Source: CAZZEX01 sp964653285
GTDB taxonomy: Bacteria; Chloroflexota; Anaerolineae; B4-G1
Assembly (NCBI GenBank): GCA_964653285.1
Contig: CAZZEX010000134.1
Span: forward strand, 1-11,097
Direction: 5' to 3'
DNA: 11,097 bases
Made by a program: the position numbers and the translations under genes. Position 1 is the stretch's first letter. Each line of letters starts with the position of its first letter. Positions 1 to 6,972 of this stretch are shown piece by piece. Below the pieces are notes generated by a model. The model ran no database searches, had not been told where the DNA came from, and saw nothing but the letters and a program-made list of their open reading frames with translations.

Positions 1-92
1 CGATCCTGGCGGCCGATCTGCTTCTGGGGCGCGACGAGTACGCCATGCGCTACATCAAAGCCTACAAGGAACGGAAGAAGGGTGGCTCGTAG
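1..92 (+). CDS. C-terminal end of a probable methyltetrahydrofolate:corrinoid methyltransferase (5' truncated by window)
   Basis: An open frame enters from the left edge (first full codon at base 3) and ends at the TAG at 90-92. It gives 29 residues, from ILAADLLLGRDEYAMR through YIKAYKERKKGGS. The pattern of small residues, LL, a short polar turn, Y, then an aromatic/basic helix ending in K/R matches, from memory, the last helix of AcsE/MtgA-type methyl-THF:corrinoid methyltransferases, for example the '..AEILLN..' to 'KMFKTR' end of the Moorella enzyme. Such enzymes move a methyl group between the cobalamin of a carrier protein and tetrahydrofolate, which fits the corrinoid protein and MttB-type genes downstream. 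Only the tail is visible, so the assignment leans partly on context. The coding frame itself is likely because the next gene lies in the same direction 230 bases on. Confidence 0.45.
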   Translation, partial: ILAADLLLGRDEYAMRYIKAYKERKKGGS

Positions 93-322
93 GGAGCAAG
101 TCGCCCGTCGAGCACCTGTTCCCCGCTGAGTATGACGATCCTGCGCAGTGTTTCAACGAATGAAATCGGCATGCAACTGAGTGACCACTGCGTGCTGCAC
201 CCGCACAGGCCTGTCTCAATGGTCACCGGCCTGAGGCCAGGTTACGAATCGCCCCACGTAGGCTCGGTGCGTCGCTACTGTTGCCTGGCCGAGTACTGCT
301 GGCAGTGGAGAGAGGATGGGAC

Positions 323-2341
323 ATGACGATTGACCTGGGCATTGATACGGGGGGTACCTATACCGATGCGGTGCTGGTGGACCAGGCCAGCGGCGCGGTG
401 ATGGCCGGGGCCAAGGCCCTGACTACCCATCACGACCTGTCCATCGGCATTGGAGAGGCCGTGGCAGCGGCGTTCGATGGGCAGGCTGCGTCCCCCGCCG
501 ACGTGAGACTGGTGGGCCTCTCGACCACGCTGGCAACCAACGCGATCGTCGAGGGACGAGGTAGCCCGGTCTGTCTGCTGCTCATCGGCTACGACCCGGA
601 TCTGATCCGACAGTACGGTTTCGAGCGCGACCTGGTGACGCAAGACGTGGTCTACCTGCGCGGTGGCCATGACGTGGAAGGAAACGAGGTCGAGCCCCTG
701 GACGAAGCGGCGGCGCGGGAGGCAATCCTGGCCCGGCGCGACCAGGTGGAGGCGTTTGCGGTATCGGGCTACTTCGGCGTCCGTAACCCCGCTCACGAAC
801 TGCGCGTGCGAACGTTGGTCAAGGAGTTGACCGTTTCTGAGAATGGGCATCCCCTGCCCGTCACCTGTGGCCACGAACTGACCACCCGCCTCAACTCCGT
901 ACGCCGGGCGACGACGGCGGCCCTCAACGCCCGGCTCATCCCGTTGTTGCGAGAACTCATCGCCACCGTCCGCAGCACGCTGGGCGCATTAGGCGTCGCC
1001 GCCCCGTTGATGGTTGTTAAGGGAGATGGCTCGCTGGTGCGGGCCGAGTGGGCTATGCGGCGGCCCATTGAGACGATCCTGTCTGGGCCGGCGGCCAGTG
1101 TGGTGGGCGCCGGGCACCTGGCGGGCCGTCGCGATGTGTGGGTGGTGGATGTGGGCGGCACGACGACCGACATCGCCGTACTGCACGACGGGTGCCCCCG
1201 CCTGAACCCGGAAGGCGCGCAGGTCGGCAGGTGGCGGACGATGGTCGAGGCGGTGGATGCGCATACGGTGGGGTTAGGCGGTGACAGCCTCGTGTGCCTG
1301 GACGCCGAGGGCCGGCTGGTCATCGGTCCCCGGCGGGTGGTGCCGTTGTGCATGCTGGCGAGCGACTACCCCCAGGTCGTGGACGAACTGCGGGGGCAGG
1401 TGGGGGTGCGCCAGCGGGAGGGGCTGGCCGCCCAGTTCGTTCTGCCGCAGCGGTGGACGGCCCGTGGGCTCTCAGAAGCGGATCGAGCCTTGTTGCAGCA
1501 TCTAGGCGCAGACCCCCAGGCGTTGACTGCGCTGGTAGATAAACTGCGCTACGGCTCGCTGGCGCTGCGGCGGATCGAGAGTCTGGAGGCTCGGCGATTG
1601 ATCCTGCGGGCTGGTTTTACGCCCACCGACGCCCTGCACGTCCTGGGCCGCTTTGAGCGTTGGGATGTCGAAGCGTCGCGGATCGGTGCTGAACTCTTGG
1701 CGGCTCAGGCTGGCCTCTTGCCCCAGGCGTTTTGCGAGTCGGTGGTCTCTGACGTGTCGAACCGGGTGACCACGGCGCTGGTCAGCAAGGTGCTGAGCGA
1801 CGAGGTCGCGCTGCCTGACTGGGAGCGAGAGCCTGCGGCGACGGCCCTGCTGGCCCGAGCCTTGGGAAACGTGCCTGCATCAGACCTGGATTGCCGGTTG
1901 ACGTTGCGCCAGCCGGTGGTCGCCGTCGGTGCTCCTGTTGAAGCCTACTTGCCGCGCGTAGCCCAACAACTGTGTACCGAGTTGGTCATTCCTCCCCACG
2001 CTGAGGTAGCAAACGCCGTCGGCGCTGTGGCCGGTGGAGTGGTGTTGCAAAAGCGGGTGCTGATCCAGCCGTTGGGAGCGAACCAACACGTTCGCCTGCA
2101 TTTGCCCGACGGGGTGCGCGACTTTTCCTCCCTGGAGGAGGGTGTGGCCTATGCCCAACAAGTCGTGTCGGCTCAGTTGAAGACGCTGGCCAGGCAAGCA
2201 GGGGCTAACCATGTCGAGGTGCGGATAGGCCGCGTAGACGTGAATGCGCCAGTAAAGGGGGAATGGGGACAGCATATTTACCTGGGAACTCGATTAACGT
2301 TCACGGCGGTGGGGCGGCCCAGGCCCGCACGGAGCGCCTAG
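323..2341 (+). CDS. Hydantoinase A/oxoprolinase-family ASKHA ATPase, possible partner of the corrinoid system
   Basis: A 672-residue protein of the hydantoinase A/5-oxoprolinase A family, close to the usual length of the A subunit. The N-terminal ATP-binding motif is GIDTGGTYTD (residues 6-15). A second block, STTLATNAIVEGRG, lies near residue 73. The second phosphate motif is VVDVGGTTTD (about 274-283, Asp276), preceded by the SGPAASVVGAG segment. The C-terminal part carries VIPPHAEVANAVGAV (Asn564), typical of stand-alone archaeal and bacterial HyuA-like proteins. No ferredoxin-type cysteine cluster is present. The ATG at 323 is chosen because GGAGAGAGGA (307-316) lies 6 bases upstream; an in-frame TTG at 281 has no such site. 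The family hydrolyses ATP to open cyclic amides such as hydantoins and 5-oxoproline, normally with a B subunit. No hyuB is in the window, and the gene stands directly before a corrinoid protein. A role in ATP-driven upkeep of the corrinoid system is therefore an alternative, but unproven. The 230 bases before it (93-322) hold nothing I can support. Confidence 0.85.
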   Translation: MTIDLGIDTGGTYTDAVLVDQASGAVMAGAKALTTHHDLSIGIGEAVAAAFDGQAASPADVRLVGLSTTLATNAIVEGRGSPVCLLLIGYDPDLIRQYGFERDLVTQDVVYLRGGHDVEGNEVEPLDEAAAREAILARRDQVEAFAVSGYFGVRNPAHELRVRTLVKELTVSENGHPLPVTCGHELTTRLNSVRRATTAALNARLIPLLRELIATVRSTLGALGVAAPLMVVKGDGSLVRAEWAMRRPIETILSGPAASVVGAGHLAGRRDVWVVDVGGTTTDIAVLHDGCPRLNPEGAQVGRWRTMVEAVDAHTVGLGGDSLVCLDAEGRLVIGPRRVVPLCMLASDYPQVVDELRGQVGVRQREGLAAQFVLPQRWTARGLSEADRALLQHLGADPQALTALVDKLRYGSLALRRIESLEARRLILRAGFTPTDALHVLGRFERWDVEASRIGAELLAAQAGLLPQAFCESVVSDVSNRVTTALVSKVLSDEVALPDWEREPAATALLARALGNVPASDLDCRLTLRQPVVAVGAPVEAYLPRVAQQLCTELVIPPHAEVANAVGAVAGGVVLQKRVLIQPLGANQHVRLHLPDGVRDFSSLEEGVAYAQQVVSAQLKTLARQAGANHVEVRIGRVDVNAPVKGEWGQHIYLGTRLTFTAVGRPRPARSA

Positions 2342-2413
2342 ATTAGAGCCTCTTTGAACTAAGACAAGTAACGCCTGGAATCATCAAAAACACAATTAAG
2401 GGAGTGTTAGAAA

Positions 2414-3049
2414 ATGGCAGACATTCTGCAAAAAATGGCCTCGAGTTTGTACGATGGCGAGGCCGAAGTGGTCGCTGAATTGGTCCAGGAGGCGCTGGCC
2501 CAGGGTATGGCTCCGGGGGAGATCCTGGGCAACGGTCTGATCGCCGGTATGGACGAAGTGGGCAAGGACTTCAAAGCCGGTGATCTCTTTGTGCCCGAGG
2601 TGCTCATCGCGGCCCGGGCCATGCACGCCGGCATGGATGTCCTGCGCCCGCTGCTGGCCGATAGCGATTTGTCCAGCGTGGGCACGTATGTCACTGGCAC
2701 GGTGAAAGGCGACCTGCACGACATCGGCAAGAACCTGGTCCAGATGATGATGGAAGGCGGTGGCTTCGAGACGATTGACCTGGGGTCGGACGTGGAACCA
2801 GCGGAATTCGTCGCCGCCGTGCGCGAGCATCAGCCCGAACTCTTGGGGTTGAGTGCCCTGCTGACGACGACGATGGTCAACATGAAAACCACCATCGAAG
2901 CGCTGGAAGAGGCCGGGCTGCGCGACAAGGTCAAGGTCATGGTCGGCGGCGCGCCGGTGACGGCGGCCTTTGCCGAGGAGATCGGGGCCGATGCCTACGC
3001 GCCCGATGCGGCCAGCGCTGTAGATGTCGCCCGGAACCTGACAAGATAG
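2414..3049 (+). CDS. Corrinoid (cobalamin-binding) methyl carrier protein, MtbC/MttC/MtgC type
   Basis: A 211-residue cytoplasmic protein with the two-domain build of methylamine-type corrinoid carriers. Residues 1-85 form the helical cap (B12-binding 2), with the characteristic GLIAGMDEVGKDFKAGDLFV stretch at 41-60. Residues 88-211 form the Rossmann-like B12 domain. The lower-axial-ligand motif DxHxxG is present as D100-L-H102-D-I-G105, followed by S147-x-L149 and the GG pair 178-179, all of which contact the cobalamin tail. The protein accepts a methyl group on Co(I) from an MttB-family enzyme and passes it to a second methyltransferase. AAGGGAG (2398-2404) lies 9 bases before the ATG. It is the only corrinoid protein in the window, so it probably serves all three MttB-like enzymes (inference). 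It follows the ATPase gene by 72 bases and could share its transcript. Confidence 0.95.
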   Translation: MADILQKMASSLYDGEAEVVAELVQEALAQGMAPGEILGNGLIAGMDEVGKDFKAGDLFVPEVLIAARAMHAGMDVLRPLLADSDLSSVGTYVTGTVKGDLHDIGKNLVQMMMEGGGFETIDLGSDVEPAEFVAAVREHQPELLGLSALLTTTMVNMKTTIEALEEAGLRDKVKVMVGGAPVTAAFAEEIGADAYAPDAASAVDVARNLTR

Positions 3050-3064
3050 CAGACGGTAGATGAA

Positions 3065-3096
3065 ACCCTCCCGCAGGTTCGAACCTGCGGGAGGGT
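3065..3096. repeat. Perfect 32-bp palindrome after the corrinoid gene
   Basis: Two 16-base arms (3065-3080 and 3081-3096) are exact reverse complements with no spacer; the outer arm is ACCCTCCCGCAGG. It starts 15 bases after the corrinoid gene's stop. In RNA it would fold into a very stable GC-rich stem, but no U-tract follows, so a classical intrinsic terminator is not shown. It may be a dispersed palindromic repeat and/or an mRNA 3' stem that protects the upstream transcript. Confidence 0.85.
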
Positions 3097-3120
3097 GAAC
3101 CTAGAAAACCGCTGCTCCGA

Positions 3121-3236
3121 GTCCCCGTCTCGGGGGTGTCCCATGCGGAGAATGACCACTCAGGGTGAGGTACTCTCGCTGTCGCCGCCTCGGGGACGAG
3201 GGCTGGGAGCCTAGAAACAACTGGCCTGCGACAGGC
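3121..3236. repeat. Intergenic segment with several short inverted repeats
   Basis: Between the corrinoid gene and the first mttB-like gene, GTCCCCG (3121-3127) is the reverse complement of CGGGGAC (3191-3197). A small CCCCG-tct-CGGGG hairpin lies at 3123-3135 and GCCTG-cga-CAGGC at 3224-3236. CTAGAAA occurs twice (around 3101 and 3211). No gene is evident. The segment looks like degenerate repeat material. Confidence 0.45.
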
Positions 3237-3247
3237 TGAGTGGCAAC

Positions 3248-3279
3248 GAAGCCGGGTTTTTCCCGAAAAACCCAGTTTC
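3248..3279. repeat. Imperfect 32-base stem-loop just before the first mttB-like gene
   Basis: The core is GGGTTTTTC-cc-GAAAAACCC (3254-3273), two perfect 9-base arms. The stem continues outward to 3248/3279 with one mismatch and one G-T pair. It ends 6 bases before the ribosome-binding site of the next gene (GAGAGGA, 3286-3292), so in the transcript it would sit at the edge of the translation start. The next bases after the stem are TCTCC, not a T-run, so termination is doubtful. It resembles the palindromic repeats common between genes in such genomes. Confidence 0.65.
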
Positions 3280-3297
3280 TCTCCAGAGAGGAACAGA

Positions 3298-4761
3298 ATG
3301 GCTAAGAAACGTCGTGGCCCAATCAAGGGCCTGGTGGGTGGTCAGTACAAGCCGCTGACCGACGATCATGTACAACGCATCCACGAGGCGGCGTTGAGCA
3401 TCCTGGAGCGGACCGGCGTGCAGGTCGAGGAATCTGAGGCGCTGCGATTGTTCCAGGAGGCGGGAGCGATGGTGGACAGTGAAGGTCCGCGCGTGCGACT
3501 GCCTCGATCGCTGGTTGAAGATGCCGTGGACTGGGCGCCCTCGCGGGTGGTGCTCGCCGGGCGCGACCCCAGGTGGGACCTGGAGCTGGAGGGCACGCGG
3601 GTGTACATCGGCACAGGAGGCGCGGCGTTGAACGTCCTGGATCTGGAGACGGGGCAACCGCGCCCGGCGGTATTGCGCGACGTGGCCGAACTGGCCCGCC
3701 TGGTGGATGCCCTCGACAATGTACACTTCTACCTGGTGCCGGTGTACCCCACGGACGTGAGCAAGGACGTGGTGGATGTCAACACCTACTACGCCGGTCT
3801 GGCCAATACCACCAAGCACGTCCAGGCGGGTGTCTACACCGTGGAAGGCATCCGTGACACAGTGGAGATGTGCGAGCGCATCGCTGGCGGGGCGGAGGCG
3901 TTGCGCGAACGTCCCATCGTCTCCTTTATTACCTGCTGGCTGGTCAGCCCGCTCAAGCTCGCCACCGACGTCACCAGACTGCTCATCGAAACCTGCCGCC
4001 AGCGTATCCCGGTGGTGCTCTCGGCCGCGCCGATGGCCGGGTCCACCGCGCCAGTGACCCTGGCCGGAATGCTGGCCCAACTCACTGCCGAGCAGTTGTC
4101 TGGAGTCGTTCTGGCCCAGTTGGCCCAACGGAATGCGCCGCTGTTGATCGGTCCGATCCCGGCAACGGCGGATATGCGGACCGGGCGTTACCTGGCTGGA
4201 TCAGCCGAGTTCGGACTGACGAATGCCGCCATGGCTCAGATGGCCCAGTTCTACCACCTGCCCATCTACAACTCGGCCGGCATGACCGATGCCAAGATTC
4301 CCGACGTTCAGGCCGGCTTTGAGAAGGCCATGAGCGTGGTGCTGGCGGCCCTGGCCGGGAGCAATTTCATCCACCACGCGGCGGGCATGTTGGAGAATAT
4401 GAACATGGTCGCACCGGAGCAGTTTGTCATTGACAACGACATTCTGGGGATGACCATGCGCGTCCTGCGGGGCATTGAGGTGGACGACGAAACGCTGGCC
4501 CTGGACGTGATTGATGAGGTCGGCCCCGGCGGTCACTACCTGGTGTCTGAACATACGATCCGGCACATGCGCTCCGAGTTCTACTTTCCCTCGGCGGTGG
4601 TGGACCGGCAGGGCTGGGAGATGTGGCAGCAGGATGGAGGCCGGGATGCGGTAGAGCGGGCCAGGGAGATCGCCTGCGACATCCTGGCGAATCACCGGCC
4701 GGAGCCGCTGAGTCCGGCAGTGGAGAACTGGATTCGCGAGCGATTCGGGCTACGGATCTAA
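3298..4761 (+). CDS. MttB/MtgB superfamily (non-pyrrolysine) methylamine:corrinoid methyltransferase, copy 1
   Basis: A 487-residue protein of the trimethylamine methyltransferase superfamily, full length for the family. It would be a soluble TIM-barrel enzyme that takes a methyl group from a methylated, usually quaternary, amine and gives it to a Co(I) corrinoid protein. Recognisable blocks are GGQYKPLTDDHVQRIHEAAL near the N-terminus, APMAGSTAPVTLAG mid-protein, AGMTDAKIPDVQAGFEK (Met329, Lys333), and the C-terminal GPGGHYL (from residue 409), HTIRHMRSEF and DRQGWEMW. There is no in-frame TAG, so it is not the pyrrolysine enzyme MttB proper. It is closer to the MtgB-like branch known for glycine betaine and related substrates; the actual substrate cannot be read. 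GAGAGGA (3286-3292) sits 5 bases before the ATG. It is clearly paralogous to the gene at 7323, with roughly half of residues shared by eye over the whole length. Confidence 0.93.
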   Translation: MAKKRRGPIKGLVGGQYKPLTDDHVQRIHEAALSILERTGVQVEESEALRLFQEAGAMVDSEGPRVRLPRSLVEDAVDWAPSRVVLAGRDPRWDLELEGTRVYIGTGGAALNVLDLETGQPRPAVLRDVAELARLVDALDNVHFYLVPVYPTDVSKDVVDVNTYYAGLANTTKHVQAGVYTVEGIRDTVEMCERIAGGAEALRERPIVSFITCWLVSPLKLATDVTRLLIETCRQRIPVVLSAAPMAGSTAPVTLAGMLAQLTAEQLSGVVLAQLAQRNAPLLIGPIPATADMRTGRYLAGSAEFGLTNAAMAQMAQFYHLPIYNSAGMTDAKIPDVQAGFEKAMSVVLAALAGSNFIHHAAGMLENMNMVAPEQFVIDNDILGMTMRVLRGIEVDDETLALDVIDEVGPGGHYLVSEHTIRHMRSEFYFPSAVVDRQGWEMWQQDGGRDAVERAREIACDILANHRPEPLSPAVENWIRERFGLRI

Positions 4762-4783
4762 AATGCAGGCACGAAAAGCATAG

Positions 4784-4798
4784 CGCGGCAAAGCCGCG
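4784..4798. repeat. Short GC hairpin
   Basis: CGCGGC-aaa-GCCGCG forms a perfect 6-bp stem 22 bases after the stop of the first mttB-like gene. A related sequence, GCGCGGTGAAGCCGC, recurs at 4901-4915. No T-run follows the first hairpin; it runs directly into the octamer array. Confidence 0.55.
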
Positions 4799-4850
4799 AG
4801 TCTGCGAGTCTGCAAGTCTGCAAGTCTGCAAGTCTGCAAGTTTGCAAGTA
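4796..4850. repeat. Tandem octamer array, about 7 copies of GCAAGTCT
   Basis: Units run without gaps: GCGAGTCT twice (4796-4811), GCAAGTCT three times (4812-4835), GCAAGTTT (4836-4843) and a partial GCAAGTA (4844-4850). The graded drift from GCGAG to GCAAG suggests stepwise expansion by slippage. It is noncoding and lies between two mttB-like genes, 35 bases after the stop of the first one. Confidence 0.9.
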
Positions 4851-4878
4851 GCAGATCATGATTATTGCGGACAACGCA

Positions 4879-4955
4879 AATTCTGTAGGGCAATTCTATA
4901 GCGCGGTGAAGCCGCAACCAACGTAGAGCGGAATGGCATTCCGCCCTACAGAATT
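4879..4955. repeat. Composite inverted repeat in the gap between mttB-like copies 1 and 2
   Basis: AATTCTGTAGGGC (4879-4891) is exactly complementary to GCCCTACAGAATT (4943-4955). Inside lies a second palindrome, GCGGAATG-g-CATTCCGC (4928-4944). AATTCTATAG occurs as a direct repeat at 4892-4901 and 4984-4993. The whole 300-base gap from 4762 to 5061 is built from such repeat pieces and holds no gene. A promoter for the next gene may lie in it, but I see no convincing -35/-10 pair. Confidence 0.7.
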
Positions 4956-5049
4956 CTCGCAGATAGCGCAATTCTTGCGGGGTAATTCTATAGAGCGTGA
5001 TGCGTGGGAGGTTGTCGCGTTTTGCGCCGTATGCGCCACGCCTATTTAC

Positions 5050-5061
5050 AGGAGGTGATCC
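5050..5061 (+). promoter_or_regulatory. Unusually long Shine-Dalgarno sequence of mttB-like copy 2
   Basis: AGGAGGTGATCC is complementary over all 12 bases to the conserved 3' end of bacterial 16S rRNA (GGATCACCTCCT). The AGGAGG core ends 6 bases before the GTG at 5062, which fixes that rare start codon. Other genes in this window have only 4-8 base matches. Confidence 0.85.
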
Positions 5062-6507
5062 GTGACAGAGCAGATTCCTATAGCCACCTTGCATCCCACC
5101 ATACGGATGCTGTCCGACGAGCAAGTTCAAGCGATTCACCACACCAGCCTGGACATTCTCTCCCGGACAGGCATCGTGATGAAGAACGAGACCGCCCGTA
5201 AACTGCTCCTCGACGCCGGATCGTGGGAGTCGGAAGGCCGGATCAAGGTCCCGCCGCACCTGGTGATGGATGCCATCGCCTCCGCCCCATCACGCATCCC
5301 TATGTACAATCGCCTGGGCGAGTTGACGATGCCCCTGGAGGCGGGCCAGGTCTTCTTCGGCCCTGGTTCCGACTGTATCTTCACCATTGACGTGGAGACA
5401 GGTGCGCGACGCAAGGCTACAGCAGAGGACATCCGGCGGATTGCGCATCTGTGCGATGGCCTCGACCAGATGGATTTCATCATGTCCATGGGCAACCCCT
5501 CGGATGTGCCTCCGTTGGACATCTACGTCCACGAGTTCGTCGGCATGATCCGGGGCTCGGTCAAACCTACCGTCTACACGGCTAACAACCGGGAGGATAT
5601 GGAGGACATCTACCGCATCGCCTGTGCGGTGGCTGGAAGCGAGACCGAGTTGCGCGAGAAACCTTTCCTGATGCTTTATGCCGAGTCCATCTCGCCGCTC
5701 CTGTACCCGGATGAGTCAGTGGATAAGCTGCTCTTCTGCGCTGAAAAGGGCATGCCGGTCACCTACCCGCCTTCGCCGAACACTGGTGGCGGGGGGCCGA
5801 TCACGCTGGCCGGGGCGTTGACGTTGGGCAACGCCGAGTGTCTGGTCGGGCTGGTACTCACCCAGTTGGTGCGACGGGGCACGCCCTTCCTGTATGGCAT
5901 GAACACCGCCGCACTGGACATGAAATCAGCCATCGTCAGTTATGGTGCTCCCGAGTGGCCGACGGGCATGGCAGCCTGGTCCGATATCGCCCGCTACTAT
6001 GGCCTGCCGATATGGGGCGCGGCTGGTGCCACCGACAGCAAGGTGGTGGACACGCAGGCCGGTATTGAGGCGACGGCCTCGATTATGACCGCTTTCCTGA
6101 CCCGCTGCAATCTGGTTCACGACGTGGGGTACATCGAGTACGGCACTACCTCCTCGATGGAGATGTTGGTCATCGCCGACGAGATCATCCGCGATGTGCG
6201 TTTCGTCATGAGCGGTGTGGAAGTCAGCGACCGCACCCTGGCCCGTGAACCGATCCATCGCGCTCAGCCGGGCAGCGGCTTCCTGGCCGACGATCACACA
6301 CTGGACAACTGGAAGTGGGCCCAGTGGCGGCCAGCGTTGATTGACCGGATGCGCTACCACCGCTGGGTGAAGAAGGGCAGCCAAGACATGACTACCCGAG
6401 CCAACGAGCGGGCACGCCAAATCCTGGAGGAACACGAGGTGCTGCCCTTGCCGCAGGGGGCGGAGGAAGTGATCGCTGAGGTAGTCAAGGCGCGGGAGCC
6501 CCGGTAG
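5062..6507 (+). CDS. MttB/MtgB superfamily methyltransferase, divergent copy 2
   Basis: A 481-residue protein of the same superfamily as copies 1 and 3 but much more distant from them; they share perhaps a quarter to a third of residues by eye. Family blocks are LSDEQVQAIHHTSLDILSRT near the N-terminus, GGGGPITLAGALTLGNAE mid-protein, and GATDSKVVDTQAGIEA (Ala323-Lys327) in place of the GMTDAK..DAQAG block. Instead of the C-terminal GPGGHYL it has PGSGFLADDHT (from about 403), so the segment near the active-site side of the barrel differs. This suggests another substrate or another partner (inference). No internal TAG is present. Translation starts at GTG under a very strong Shine-Dalgarno site. 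The stop lies 12 bases from the convergent toxin gene's stop, with no room for a strong terminator between them. Confidence 0.9.
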   Translation: MTEQIPIATLHPTIRMLSDEQVQAIHHTSLDILSRTGIVMKNETARKLLLDAGSWESEGRIKVPPHLVMDAIASAPSRIPMYNRLGELTMPLEAGQVFFGPGSDCIFTIDVETGARRKATAEDIRRIAHLCDGLDQMDFIMSMGNPSDVPPLDIYVHEFVGMIRGSVKPTVYTANNREDMEDIYRIACAVAGSETELREKPFLMLYAESISPLLYPDESVDKLLFCAEKGMPVTYPPSPNTGGGGPITLAGALTLGNAECLVGLVLTQLVRRGTPFLYGMNTAALDMKSAIVSYGAPEWPTGMAAWSDIARYYGLPIWGAAGATDSKVVDTQAGIEATASIMTAFLTRCNLVHDVGYIEYGTTSSMEMLVIADEIIRDVRFVMSGVEVSDRTLAREPIHRAQPGSGFLADDHTLDNWKWAQWRPALIDRMRYHRWVKKGSQDMTTRANERARQILEEHEVLPLPQGAEEVIAEVVKAREPR

Positions 6508-6519
6508 TGCTCACCAACT

Positions 6520-6972
6520 CTACTGGGCGACCGACTTACCAGCAGCAAAATTTCGAGGGTCTATGCGTTGCACCTCACTCACTTGATCAAAGTGAGCGTC
6601 GGTGCTGAGGATGTGTGAGAGGTTGTTCTCGATCATCACTGCTACGTGGATCAGATCGCGTGCTTTGAGAGTGGGGTAACGTTGGATCAGATTTCTGGCT
6701 CGATTGATGTCGGCCATAGTGACTGGCAATGCCGTGGGGATGATGGTCTCTAGTTTGATACTGACCTGTTGCGCTTTATCGGGCAGGCCGAGGGACAGAT
6801 AGCGGTGCAGAATCTCCTGGTGAATCTCACTGCTGACTACGGCAGGCAGTTTTTCGCTCACGATGCGATCCAGGGAGACCTGGCAAGAACGACGATAGGG
6901 ATGGTCGGCGCCAGCGGCGTACATCACGATGTTGACGTCAACAAAGAGGGGATCATTCATTTGCACTTTCAC
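6520..6972 (-). CDS. PIN-domain ribonuclease toxin, VapC-like
   Basis: A 150-residue protein with a PIN domain, the Mg-dependent RNase fold of VapC toxins. Acidic residues stand in the expected order: Asp12 in LFVDVNIVMYA, Glu49 and Glu53 in SSEIHQEI, Asp106 in KARDLIHVAVM, and Asp125 (with Asp129) in STDAHFDQV. The predicted role is cleavage of RNA in the cytoplasm unless bound by the antitoxin. The GTG at 6972 has a GGGAGGG site 8 bases upstream (6981-6987 on the + strand). An ATG four codons later (6960) is an alternative; either start overlaps the antitoxin's end (8 bases for the ATG, 20 for the GTG), a sign of translational coupling. It is antisense to the methyltransferase genes on both sides, and base use is visibly less GC-rich than theirs, in line with later arrival. 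Confidence 0.85.
   Translation of the reverse strand: MKVQMNDPLFVDVNIVMYAAGADHPYRRSCQVSLDRIVSEKLPAVVSSEIHQEILHRYLSLGLPDKAQQVSIKLETIIPTALPVTMADINRARNLIQRYPTLKARDLIHVAVMIENNLSHILSTDAHFDQVSEVQRIDPRNFAAGKSVAQ

Noticed and set aside
93..322. A possible cobalamin riboswitch before the corrinoid cluster (CGCTACTGTTGCC near 272-285 recalls part of the B12 box region)
   Set aside because: The rest of the conserved core and the closing stems cannot be found in order. The match is too short.
132..326. A 64-codon open frame ahead of the ASKHA ATPase gene whose stop overlaps that gene's ATG (ATGA)
   Set aside because: There is no ribosome-binding site before its ATG, and the composition is odd (rich in Cys, His, Trp and Arg) with no recognisable pattern. 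The overlap is probably chance.
3072..3090. GGTTCGAACC, which looks like a tRNA T-arm
   Set aside because: It is only the centre of a perfect palindrome. No acceptor, D or anticodon arm can be formed around it.
3211..4128. A long reading frame (305 codons) on the - strand, and similar ones opposite the other methyltransferase and ATPase genes
   Set aside because: They mirror strongly coding + strand genes of high GC content. They have no ribosome sites and no family patterns.
4796..4850. CRISPR-like array
   Set aside because: The units are contiguous octamers without spacers. This is a slippage repeat, and no cas gene is near.
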